A stretch of 59,076 nucleotides of DNA from the NCBI GenBank assembly GCA_964496575.1, contig CAZCAC010000049.1, positions 1-59,076 on the forward strand, in the 5' to 3' direction. The position numbers and the translations under genes were made by a program. The notes beneath the pieces were generated by a model. It had not been told where the DNA came from and did no database searches. It saw nothing but the letters and a program-made list of their open reading frames with translations. The DNA is from CAZCAC01 sp964496575 (GTDB lineage: Bacteria > Planctomycetota > UBA1135 > GCA-002686595). Positions 16,225-23,692 of the stretch are shown piece by piece (the first letter of the stretch is position 1; each line of letters opens with the position of its first letter).

Positions 16225-17916
16225 CTACCCGTACCACCGCCACAGGAGACACTCCATCGCCGGCCTGAACACGCGGTCGTTCATCCGCCGGGCGGCGCGC
16301 TTGAGCAGCGGGGCGATCTCCGTCGCGGGGCCCTCGCTGGCCAGGCGTTCCGCGACGTAGAGGCGCTCGTGCGGGGCGCTGCGTTCGGCGAGCAGGACCT
16401 CGATCAGGAACTCCCGCGTCGAATCGTCGTGGGCCGAGGTGGCCGGCCACAGAAGATCCATGCGGCGGACGAGGTCTTCCTCCTCGCGCCACGCGGCCAT
16501 CAGGACCTCTCGGCCCTCGGGACCGCTGTTGCTCGCCTGCATCGCCACCCAGCGGAATCCGCTCATCTGGTGGATCTCCTCGTCCGCCACCGCGTCCGCC
16601 ACGCCCAGGAGGAGGCGCGCGCTCGCCGCGCCGGGAACCGAGCCGAGCGCCTGGAGCACCGGGCCCTTGCGCTTCAGGGGCTCTCCCTCGAGGTCCGCCA
16701 GGCGTCGCTCCAGGAGAGACCGGGCGCGCTCGGCGAGACCGGGGTTCTTCGACCAGTGGCCCGCCAGGGCGCGGAGGACGGCCTCCAGCTCCCCGCGGCT
16801 TCCGTCGAACATGGTCAGCGCGTAGTCGGCGGTCGCCTCGTCGCCCACCGCCAGGAGGGCGGACAGGCAGGCGAAGCGCGTGTCCGCATCGGAATCGCTC
16901 ACCCCGGTGAACAACGCGTCCCGCACCGCCAGCTCCCCCGCGTGCGGGGCCAGCTGGCTGGCCGCGACCTTGCGCAATCCGGGGTGGTCATCGCTCCGCA
17001 GGACCTCCACCATCGGCTGGATCGAATCGGTGAAGGCCAGCGCGGAGAGCCCGATCATCCGCTCCTGCGGGTTCTCGTCCTCGAGCATCGCCAGCAGCGG
17101 TTCGAGCGCACTCTCCCCGTCACGGCGGGAGAGCGCCGCGAACAGGAACGCTCGAGTCTCCGGGTCGGTCACGGTCGTCGTAGCCACGGCCAGGCGGTCA
17201 CCGGTGCCGGCCGTCGCCCCACTCGCCACCAGCCGCGCGCCGTATGCCCACTGCCCGCGGTAGGTCCCCGCGTCGATCCACGCCGCCAGGTCCTCCTCGA
17301 AGCGAACCGGGTCGGCGTGGTGCATCGCCATCCAGAGCGACGTGTACATCTGCGACGGGGTGATCGGCACCAGGCTCGAGAGCTCCTCGTACAGCTCCGG
17401 CGCCGAGTGCTCGGTCAGCGCGCGCACCGCCGCCGTGCGCACCGTCTCCTGCGGGTGGCCGAGGCAGGTCTCCAGCACCGCTAGCGCCTCGGGGATCCCG
17501 CCGTGCTCCGACATCTGGAACACCCCCAGCGCGTTGACCACGGCGTGGGAGCCGTGCGGCTCGGTGTAGAGGCGCCTCACCAGTCGGGCCAGCTCCTCGA
17601 TCGCCGGCGGGCCGGTGGCCGCCAGCTCCTCGCGCACGTTGCGCAGCACGGTCCGCCGGGAGTTCTCCAGCTTGCCCACCAGGATCGGCAGCATGTTGCT
17701 GGTGTCGCCGTTGAAGCGCCCCAGCCCCGGGCAGGGGTGCAGGAGCCCGACCAGGCGATCGTCCCGGCTCCAGTCGTGCGCGACGGTCGCTGCGCTGCCC
17801 GCGCCTCCCCCCACCACGGGGACGGGCTGCTCGTCTCCGCAGCCGCACGCGCCGAGGAGGCAGATCAGCGGGGCTGCCGCCAGCACCGGCGCGAGTAGGC
17901 CGCTCCTCGTGCTCAT
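16225..17916 (-). CDS. HEAT-repeat lipoprotein
   Basis: This 563-aa protein begins with a lipoprotein signal peptide and lipobox (LLGAC, Cys24), followed by a Gly-rich stretch. Most of the protein is a chain of HEAT-like helical repeats (ALAVLETCLGHPQETVRTAA, PLLAMLEDENPQERMIGLSALA, RKVAASQLAPHAGELAVRDAL). No catalytic motif is visible. It would act as a scaffold attached to a membrane, probably facing the periplasm. Its ATG overlaps the stop of the TolC-like gene as ATGA (17913-17916), so both are translated together, and it may help to assemble or regulate the export channel. Confidence 0.85.
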   Translation of the reverse strand: MSTRSGLLAPVLAAAPLICLLGACGCGDEQPVPVVGGGAGSAATVAHDWSRDDRLVGLLHPCPGLGRFNGDTSNMLPILVGKLENSRRTVLRNVREELAATGPPAIEELARLVRRLYTEPHGSHAVVNALGVFQMSEHGGIPEALAVLETCLGHPQETVRTAAVRALTEHSAPELYEELSSLVPITPSQMYTSLWMAMHHADPVRFEEDLAAWIDAGTYRGQWAYGARLVASGATAGTGDRLAVATTTVTDPETRAFLFAALSRRDGESALEPLLAMLEDENPQERMIGLSALAFTDSIQPMVEVLRSDDHPGLRKVAASQLAPHAGELAVRDALFTGVSDSDADTRFACLSALLAVGDEATADYALTMFDGSRGELEAVLRALAGHWSKNPGLAERARSLLERRLADLEGEPLKRKGPVLQALGSVPGAASARLLLGVADAVADEEIHQMSGFRWVAMQASNSGPEGREVLMAAWREEEDLVRRMDLLWPATSAHDDSTREFLIEVLLAERSAPHERLYVAERLASEGPATEIAPLLKRAARRMNDRVFRPAMECLLWRWYG

Positions 17917-19529
17917 CGATGGACTTCGCCCAGGACCCCCTGGGCCGCGTCGAGCTGGTAGAGGGCCTTGACGAATTCCACGCGGGAAGTCTGCTCGGTG
18001 TTCATCGCCTCCGCCAGCCGCAGCTGGTACTCGAGGACCTGGAAGTTGGTGGAGAGGTCGTTGCGGTAGCGGGCCTCCTCCGCGGCGAGCTGGCGGCGCG
18101 CCGCCTCCAGGCTCTTGACCGCGGCGTTGACCGCCTCCGCCGTGTACCTGACCTGGCGCGCGGCGTTACGGACTTCTCCGACGACCTGCGTCTCGACCTG
18201 CTCGTAACCGATGTAGGCGGCGCGGACCTGGGCCCTCGCCGCCTTCTCGGCGTAGCGGGCGGTGCGATTGGTGATCGGGGCGTTGAAGCTCAAGCCGGCG
18301 ACGTAGGTGGGGTGGTCGAAGCGGAGGGCCTTCTCCGACGAGTCGCCCCACTCGGTGGTGACGCCCTGACCGAGCACGGAGAGGTCGAGGTCGAGCCCCA
18401 GCTTCTTCTCCGAGATCGCGCGCTCGTGGCGGATCTTGGACGCCTCGATCTCCAGTCGCTGCTGTCGCAGCTCGGGGCGGTACTCGGTGGCGACCGACAG
18501 CAGCTGATCCCACGGCGCGATGGTCTCCGCGCTCACCGTCTCCGGCAGCGGAGTGACCGGGATCAGTTCCGTCTCCCAGGTGGCGACGTCGCGGCCGGGG
18601 AAGAGCAGGATCTTCAACGCGTCTCCCGCGTCGCGCACGGCCTTCTCCGCGGCGAGCAGCGTCTCCAGTCGCGTGGCGACCTCCGCCTCCGCCTGTATCA
18701 CCTCCACCTCGGTGCCGACGCCCGCATCCAGCATCCGCTGGTTGCGCTCCAGCTGCTCGACGCCGAGGTCGAGGCTGACGCCCGCCACGTCGAGCTGCTG
18801 GCGCGTTCGCACCAGCTCCCAGTAGGCGTTGTACACGTCGCTCAAGAGCGCCTGCAGCACTTCGCGGCGCCGCTCGAGCTGCTGGAAGTACCGGACGTCC
18901 GCCTCCTCCTGCTGCGAGGTCGCGTAGGTCTTGCCAAAGCCGCGCAACAGGGGCTGCGTGTAGCTGAGGCGCAGGTTGGTCCGGGTCTGCTTGAGATCGG
19001 CTGCACTGACGGTGGTCTTGTCGCTGCTGAAGGTCGCCGAGAAGTTGCCGCCGATCTCCGTGGGACGGGCCAGCGAGAAGTCGAACGACTCGATCTCCCC
19101 CTTGTAGTCGGGCAGGACCAGGCCATCCGGACTCAGCCCCTGCGGATTCGAGAAGTCGGTGTACCGGCCGGTCGCATCGAAGACCCAGTCGAACGCTCCC
19201 CAGCTCCCGCTGGAGTTGAAGCGGGCCACGTCCGAGGCGATGTCCTCCGCGCGCAACCCCAGGTTGTTCATCTCCGCGACCTCCAGGGCCGCGACGACGG
19301 TCAGCTCCAGGGGGCGGTCGGGGCCGAACGGCGACTCGGCCGCGGGGTCCTCTGGATCGGGCACGATCTCGTCGGCCCGCAAGGGCTCGGGCTGCGGCGC
19401 GTCGGCGGCCTCTTCCTGAGCGGGGGCCTCGGCGGCCTCCTCGACCGGGGGCTGCGCCGGGGGATCCTGGGGCGGGAAGACGAGGGCGAGAAGCAGAAGG
19501 GACGACTCGAGCATGGGGAGGGGGTTCAT
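17913..19529 (-). CDS. TolC-family outer membrane efflux protein
   Basis: This ~538-aa protein has the long paired coiled coils of TolC-type channels (residues ~190-320 and 390-530), each ending in the typical AYWELVRTRQQLDVAG and AARRQLAAEEARYRNDLSTNFQVLEYQ sequences. Between the signal peptide and the first helix is an acidic, Pro/Ala-rich spacer (PPQDPPAQPPVEEAAEAPAQ region). It would form a trimeric outer-membrane exit for a type I secretion or RND/ABC efflux pump; no pump genes are nearby. The ATG at 19529 begins a signal peptide (NPLPMLESSLLLLALVF). An in-frame GTG at 19568 is less likely. It follows the sigma/anti-sigma pair by 96 bases. Confidence 0.9.
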   Translation of the reverse strand: MNPLPMLESSLLLLALVFPPQDPPAQPPVEEAAEAPAQEEAADAPQPEPLRADEIVPDPEDPAAESPFGPDRPLELTVVAALEVAEMNNLGLRAEDIASDVARFNSSGSWGAFDWVFDATGRYTDFSNPQGLSPDGLVLPDYKGEIESFDFSLARPTEIGGNFSATFSSDKTTVSAADLKQTRTNLRLSYTQPLLRGFGKTYATSQQEEADVRYFQQLERRREVLQALLSDVYNAYWELVRTRQQLDVAGVSLDLGVEQLERNQRMLDAGVGTEVEVIQAEAEVATRLETLLAAEKAVRDAGDALKILLFPGRDVATWETELIPVTPLPETVSAETIAPWDQLLSVATEYRPELRQQRLEIEASKIRHERAISEKKLGLDLDLSVLGQGVTTEWGDSSEKALRFDHPTYVAGLSFNAPITNRTARYAEKAARAQVRAAYIGYEQVETQVVGEVRNAARQVRYTAEAVNAAVKSLEAARRQLAAEEARYRNDLSTNFQVLEYQLRLAEAMNTEQTSRVEFVKALYQLDAAQGVLGEVHR

Positions 19530-19625
19530 CGAGGGAAGAGGATAGGAATCGGCCTGCTCCGACTCCACCAGACCTCCTCCCTCTACGTCGCCGCGCGGTC
19601 TTCCTTTCGAGTCGGGAGAGGCGCT

Positions 19626-20546
19626 CTACTCCTCGTCCGCCTCGCGATAGACCCGGGCCCACTCTTCCGCTGTGAGCACCGTCCCGCCTTCGAGACGCCC
19701 CCGGCAGACCGCGAGAAGGCGCGGATCGGGGCTCGCCCGTCCGGCCTCGTGGGCGCGCAACCAGGCGCTGGCGGCGAGGCGCTGCAGCGCGTTCCGGTCG
19801 TCGGGGCTCTCGAGGAGCTGCCCGAGCTCGCCCAGGGCGAAGTCGAGGTGACGTTCGCGCCCGGGGGCGGCCTCCGGCTTCTCCAGCTCGTCCAGCAGCG
19901 CCTCGCACCACAGCACCAGACCCAGCGGATCGTTCCAGATCCGCTCGCCCTCCGGGTGCTCGGAGAGGCGATCGAGGAGGACCACGCCCTCCCGGACGAG
20001 TCGCTCGCCGAGCAGCTCGTACGCGTCGAGCTCGTCGAGGACCGGCTCCTGAACCTCACGCTCCGGCTCCAGCTCCTCGGGCGCGTAGGGCAGCTCACCG
20101 GGGCCCGGATCGAAGCGGAGCACGGTGGTCCGTTCGGGCGCGACGAAGATGGCGTAGTAGGCGATCGCGGGCAGGGCCACGATGTGCAGGAGCAGGCTGG
20201 CAGCGACCACGCGCAGGAGGCGCGATGAGCGCAGGCGCTGCCGCAGGAAACCGCCGACGAGGCGCAGGTCGCCACGCCAGGAGAGGTCCTCGCGGGTGGT
20301 CGTGGCGAGGATCGACTCGACCAGCGCTTCGTTCGCGCCGGGGTCGAGCTCGGCCACCGCTGCCTCGGCGAGGGAGTCGCGGCAGGAGGAGAGGAACGAC
20401 TCCAGCTCGGAGAGGCGCTCGGCGACCTCCGGGTCACCCTCGAGCTCCTCGCGGGGAAACCGCTCGCGCAGCTCCTCGTCGAGCACCCACTCGAGCAGGT
20501 CCTCGTCGCTCCAGCGACGCGCTTCGTGTTCTCGTTCGCGGCTCAT
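19626..20546 (-). CDS. Membrane partner of the ECF sigma factor (putative anti-sigma)
   Basis: This 306-aa protein overlaps the ECF sigma gene as ATGA (20543-20546), the usual place of an anti-sigma factor. The N-terminal ~110 residues are acidic and helical (WSDEDLLEWVLDEELRERF). One transmembrane segment follows (VVAASLLLHIVALPAIAYYAIFV, ~114-136), then an exported C-terminal domain of ~165 residues. The zinc motif HxxxCxxC of ZAS-type anti-sigmas is absent. It could be released by regulated proteolysis involving the RseP-type protease at 11443, an inference from family behaviour only. Confidence 0.7.
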   Translation of the reverse strand: MSREREHEARRWSDEDLLEWVLDEELRERFPREELEGDPEVAERLSELESFLSSCRDSLAEAAVAELDPGANEALVESILATTTREDLSWRGDLRLVGGFLRQRLRSSRLLRVVAASLLLHIVALPAIAYYAIFVAPERTTVLRFDPGPGELPYAPEELEPEREVQEPVLDELDAYELLGERLVREGVVLLDRLSEHPEGERIWNDPLGLVLWCEALLDELEKPEAAPGRERHLDFALGELGQLLESPDDRNALQRLAASAWLRAHEAGRASPDPRLLAVCRGRLEGGTVLTAEEWARVYREADEE

Positions 20547-21139
20547 GATCGGCGGTCTCCCGGTTGCTTCAGGCCCTCGAGCAGCTCCCGCAGCTTGCGC
20601 ACCGCGTGGAACATCCTCGACTTCACCGTGCCCTCGGGGATGTCGAGCAGCTTCGAGATCTCGCTGTAGGGCAGCTCCTCGACCACGCCCAGCTCGAAGA
20701 CCAGGCGGTGGGTGTCGGGGAGCCGCGCCATCGCGGCGCTCACCCGGCCGGCCTCCTCGTCGCGCTCGGCGAGGGTGCCGGGGTTGGGGTCCTGTGCGGC
20801 CAGCTCGTGGGACGGTTCCTCCTCGCTGCCACCCCCCGCGGCGCGCGGCGGGCGCACGGCGCGACGGCGCTGGCGGTCGATCCAGGCGTTCCGGGCGATT
20901 CGGTAGGCGAACGCCTGGAACTTGCCGGTCGGTTGGTAGCTCTCAGCGTGGCGGAACAACTTCAGGAAGACCTCCTGGACCAGGTCCTCCGCCTCGGCCC
21001 GGGTGGCTCCCAGCCGGCGGAAGAAGGAGAGGAAGATCGGGCTCTCGGCGGCCACGAAGGCCTCGAAGAGGCGAGGATCCCCATCTCGCAGGGCCGCCAG
21101 CGGGTCCCGGTCGGAGTCCCAGGTCCTTTTCAACGTCAC
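20543..21139 (-). CDS. ECF-type RNA polymerase sigma factor
   Basis: This 198-aa protein has sigma region 2 (EAEDLVQEVFLKLFRHAESY, FAYRIARNAWIDRQRRR) and region 4 (LPYSEISKLLDIPEGTVKSRMFHAVRKL), separated by an acidic linker. Region 3 is missing, as is normal for ECF sigmas. It would direct RNA polymerase to a small regulon, possibly including its own operon with the membrane partner, TolC-like protein and HEAT lipoprotein. Upstream is a 106-base gap after tsaE that must contain its promoter. No matching promoter sequence is obvious. Confidence 0.92.
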   Translation of the reverse strand: MTLKRTWDSDRDPLAALRDGDPRLFEAFVAAESPIFLSFFRRLGATRAEAEDLVQEVFLKLFRHAESYQPTGKFQAFAYRIARNAWIDRQRRRAVRPPRAAGGGSEEEPSHELAAQDPNPGTLAERDEEAGRVSAAMARLPDTHRLVFELGVVEELPYSEISKLLDIPEGTVKSRMFHAVRKLRELLEGLKQPGDRRS

Positions 21140-21245
21140 CTCTCAACGCCCCCGGGCGAGCTGGGTTCACCGGAAAAGCCGCCTTCTGGCCCCCGGTATC
21201 GCGGGGCGGGGCGCTCCGGGCCGCTTCCGGGACGTGGCGGCCGGC

Positions 21246-21770
21246 TCACCGCTCCTCCTCGCGCAGATCGGGGACGGCCTCGAGGCTCCGGAGCAGCTCC
21301 GCGAGCGCCTCTGCTCCGAGGCCCTCCCCGACCACCCGGAGCTCCAGGAACCGGGATTCGGGGCCCCGGTGGGCCAGGTGGACGTGCAGCCGGGGCTCGG
21401 GCAGGTCCTCCTCGACCCGCTCCCCCCACTCGACCGCGCAGACGCCGTCGGCGCCGATCACCTCGGCCCCGCCGTCGGCGAGGAAGGAGCGCTCGCGCCC
21501 CTCCATCCAGGCGTCGAAGTGGTGGAGGGAAAGGCGCCCCTCGTCGCGGTAGTCGTTCATCAGGGTGAAGGTCGGGCTGGTCACCGGCGAAGTGATCCCC
21601 AGTCCCCGCGCCAGCCCCCGCACCAGCGTGGTCTTGCCGGTGCCGAGCTCCCCCTCGAGCACGATCAGGAGCCCGGCGAGCGCGGCGGCCCCGAGCGCCT
21701 CGCCGAGCGCCTCGGTCGCCTCCACGCTCTCGGCCAGCCAGGCGCGCCGCCGGCCGGGGTCAGCCGCCAT
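21246..21770 (-). CDS. tsaE: tRNA threonylcarbamoyladenosine biosynthesis ATPase TsaE
   Basis: This 174-aa ATPase supports TsaB/TsaD/TsaC in making t6A37 in tRNAs that read ANN codons. It has the Walker A GELGTGKTTLVRGLARGLG, the SPTFTLMNDY switch and a VEWGERV motif. The family's HxDxYR reads HHFDAWM here. The start overlaps thiL by 11 bases (21760-21770). It is the last gene of a long overlapping minus-strand series that begins with uvrA. The C-terminus (~residues 130-174) is slightly longer than usual. Confidence 0.93.
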   Translation of the reverse strand: MAADPGRRRAWLAESVEATEALGEALGAAALAGLLIVLEGELGTGKTTLVRGLARGLGITSPVTSPTFTLMNDYRDEGRLSLHHFDAWMEGRERSFLADGGAEVIGADGVCAVEWGERVEEDLPEPRLHVHLAHRGPESRFLELRVVGEGLGAEALAELLRSLEAVPDLREEER

Positions 21771-22656
21771 GGACCCAGCCTCCCATGCGGGGATTCCACC
21801 AGAACCCCTCGTCCCCCACCAGCTCGGGGGCGAGGAACAGTCCCTCGCCCCGCCGCACGGAGCCGATCCGGACGCAGCCCGGCACCAGGGCCCGGCGCGG
21901 GAGCGTGGCCACGAGCTCGTGGTCCTCGCCGTCGTGGAGGGCGTGATCGAGCGGGTCGCGTCCGCTCCGCTTCGCCGCCCGGTGCGCGTCGCGGTGCAGG
22001 GGCACGCGGCGGAGCTCGATCGACACCCCGGCGGCGCGCGCCAGCCGCCAGAGGTCCCAGGCGAGGCCGTCGCTGACGTCCATCATCGCCGTGGCGCCGG
22101 CGGCGAAGAGGCGCCGTCCCTCCGCGATCCGCGGGGTGAAGCGCAGGTGGCGTCCGAGGCCGCTGCCGCCTACCTTGCCGGTGAGCACCAGGACCTGCCC
22201 CGGCCGGGCGCGGTCTCGACCGGGAGGACGCTGGCGTCCCTCGAGCACTCCCGTGGCCGTGACGGAGAGGGCCGCCGGGCCGGGGGCGCCGGCGAGGTCA
22301 CCGCCGACGAGCTCCGCCCCGACGGCGGCTCCCGCCTCGCGCACGCCCTCGATCGCCGCCTTCAGCCACTCCTCCCGCTTCCTCAGCGGAGCGCGGAGGG
22401 CCAGGAGGAGCGTCCGGGGACGCGCCGCGGTGGCGGCGAGGTCGGAGAGCGCGCGGTTGGCGGCCTTGCGCCCGACCGCGCGCGGCGGCGCGGCGGGGTC
22501 GAAGTGCACCCCCTCGATCGTCTGGTCGCAGCAGAGCACCTCCCGGCCCCGCGGCGCCGCGGTGACCGCGGCGTCGTGGCCGGGACTGCCGCGCAGGATC
22601 GAGGGGCGCGGTTTCCCCGCCAGCCAGCGGTGAAGGCGATCCTCGTTCCAGCTCAC
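21760..22656 (-). CDS. thiL: Thiamine-monophosphate kinase
   Basis: This 298-aa protein phosphorylates thiamine phosphate to thiamine diphosphate. Family hallmarks are GHDAAV near the N-terminus, CDQTIEGVHFD (ATP/metal), GRKAANRALSDLAA, LVGGDLAGAPGPAALSVTATG, AMMDVSDGLAWDLWRLA and HDGEDHELV. It belongs to the PurM/ThiL/SelD fold. The length is slightly below the usual ~320. A thiE-like gene lies two genes upstream, so two thiamine steps are encoded together. The start lies 8 bases after the small S26-like gene. Confidence 0.93.
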   Translation of the reverse strand: MSWNEDRLHRWLAGKPRPSILRGSPGHDAAVTAAPRGREVLCCDQTIEGVHFDPAAPPRAVGRKAANRALSDLAATAARPRTLLLALRAPLRKREEWLKAAIEGVREAGAAVGAELVGGDLAGAPGPAALSVTATGVLEGRQRPPGRDRARPGQVLVLTGKVGGSGLGRHLRFTPRIAEGRRLFAAGATAMMDVSDGLAWDLWRLARAAGVSIELRRVPLHRDAHRAAKRSGRDPLDHALHDGEDHELVATLPRRALVPGCVRIGSVRRGEGLFLAPELVGDEGFWWNPRMGGWVHGG

Positions 22657-22664
22657 ATGTGCTC

Positions 22665-23042
22665 CTAGAAATCGGTGGCCATCATCAGCCGCGCCTGAAT
22701 CGACTCTCGCGGGATCCAGCCCAGCTCGTCGCTGTCGACGGCCGGGACTCCGGGCGCATCGGTCGAGAGCCAGTAGCGGTCCGCGTCCGGATCGACGACC
22801 TCGACCTCGGCGAAGCCGATGCTGCCGTCGGGCTGCTCGTAGAACAAGACGTCCCCGACCCCGATCTCTCCGGGACGGCGATCCAGCCAGAGCTGATTGC
22901 CCGGGGTGATGCGCAGCAGGGGGGAGCGCCCTGCCTCGGGCAGGGAGATCACCTCGAAGCGCTGCCAGAGGTAGAAGCCGCCGGCCAGCACCGCGAGCAG
23001 CGTCAGGCGCCGCGCCAGGCGATGCAGGCGAGTCGGGTTCAC
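22665..23042 (-). CDS. Small signal-peptidase-fold (S26-like) membrane protein
   Basis: This 125-aa protein has one N-terminal membrane segment (~12-28). The remaining part matches the outline of signal peptidase I: GRSPLLRITPGNQLWLDR (Ser40 in place of the catalytic Ser of the SxMxP motif), IGVGDVLFYEQPDG, then TDAPGVPAVDSDELGWIP, equivalent to the family's 'gDn...S.DSr.fG.v'. The Lys general base expected near residue 80 is not apparent (GFAEVEVV). It may be an inactive or unusual relative. It overlaps thiE as ATGA (23039-23042). Confidence 0.65.
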   Translation of the reverse strand: MNPTRLHRLARRLTLLAVLAGGFYLWQRFEVISLPEAGRSPLLRITPGNQLWLDRRPGEIGVGDVLFYEQPDGSIGFAEVEVVDPDADRYWLSTDAPGVPAVDSDELGWIPRESIQARLMMATDF

Positions 23043-23692
23043 GGCCGCTCCTCCTCGTCCCCGAGCGCCGCGAGGTACTCCGCGGTCCGCGCCCGCGGAT
23101 CCTCCGCGCCGAGGATCCGGGAGAGCACCGCGACTCCGGCCGCGCCCGCGCGGCGGGCGAGCGAGGCGTCCTCGGGGCGCATCCCCCCGAGGGCGAACAG
23201 CGGGACCGGCGAGGAGCGCGCGGCGCTCTCGAGCCCGTCGAAGCCGGTGGGCTCGACCAGCCCGGCCTTCGAGGGAGTGGGCCGGACGGGACCGAAGGTC
23301 AGGTAATCGGCGAGCTCCCAGACGTCGCGGTCGTCATGGGCGTGGGCCGAGAAGCCCAGTGCGCAGCGCCTCTCGACCAGCTCGCGCGCGACCGCGAGCG
23401 GGAGAGAGCGGAAGCCGAGGTGCACGCCGTGGGCGCCGCAGCTCAGGGCGACGTGAACCGAGTCGTGCACGCCGACCCAGACGTCCTCGAAGCGGCGGGC
23501 GACCTCGACCACAGCGCCGCTGAGCTCGGCGAGGTCTCCGTCGGAGAGTCCCGGTTCGCGGATGAGCACGGCGGGCAGCCCCCCCTCGAAGGCGCGGCCG
23601 ATCGCGCACAGGAGCTCCGGGACGTCCCGGGAACGGGTCGCCTCGCCGGGCGTCAGGGCGAGCAGGTGTCGTGGAGTTCGAATCGGGTTCAT
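23039..23692 (-). CDS. thiE: Thiamine phosphate synthase / TenI-like protein
   Basis: This 217-aa TIM-barrel protein has ThiE/TenI signatures: LIREPGLSDGDLAEL, GAHGVHLGFRSLPL, LGFSAHAHDD, DYLTFGPVRPTPSKAG and VPLFALGGMRPEDASLARRAGAAGVAV. ThiE joins HMP-diphosphate to thiazole phosphate. The typical Gln in 'HLGQ' is Phe here, so it could be a TenI-like relative or a variant synthase. thiL downstream favours a thiamine role. Its ATG overlaps the stop of the XPB-associated gene as ATGA (23689-23692). Confidence 0.85.
   Translation of the reverse strand: MNPIRTPRHLLALTPGEATRSRDVPELLCAIGRAFEGGLPAVLIREPGLSDGDLAELSGAVVEVARRFEDVWVGVHDSVHVALSCGAHGVHLGFRSLPLAVARELVERRCALGFSAHAHDDRDVWELADYLTFGPVRPTPSKAGLVEPTGFDGLESAARSSPVPLFALGGMRPEDASLARRAGAAGVAVLSRILGAEDPRARTAEYLAALGDEEERP

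Noticed and set aside
17919..20228. A 769-codon plus-strand frame opposite the TolC-like and anti-sigma-like genes
   Set aside because: It is antisense to two well-supported overlapping genes and has no motif of its own.
23674..23690. A TTCGAATC stretch resembling a tRNA T-loop
   Set aside because: It lies inside the thiE-like coding sequence and no cloverleaf can be drawn around it. No tRNA was recognised in the window.
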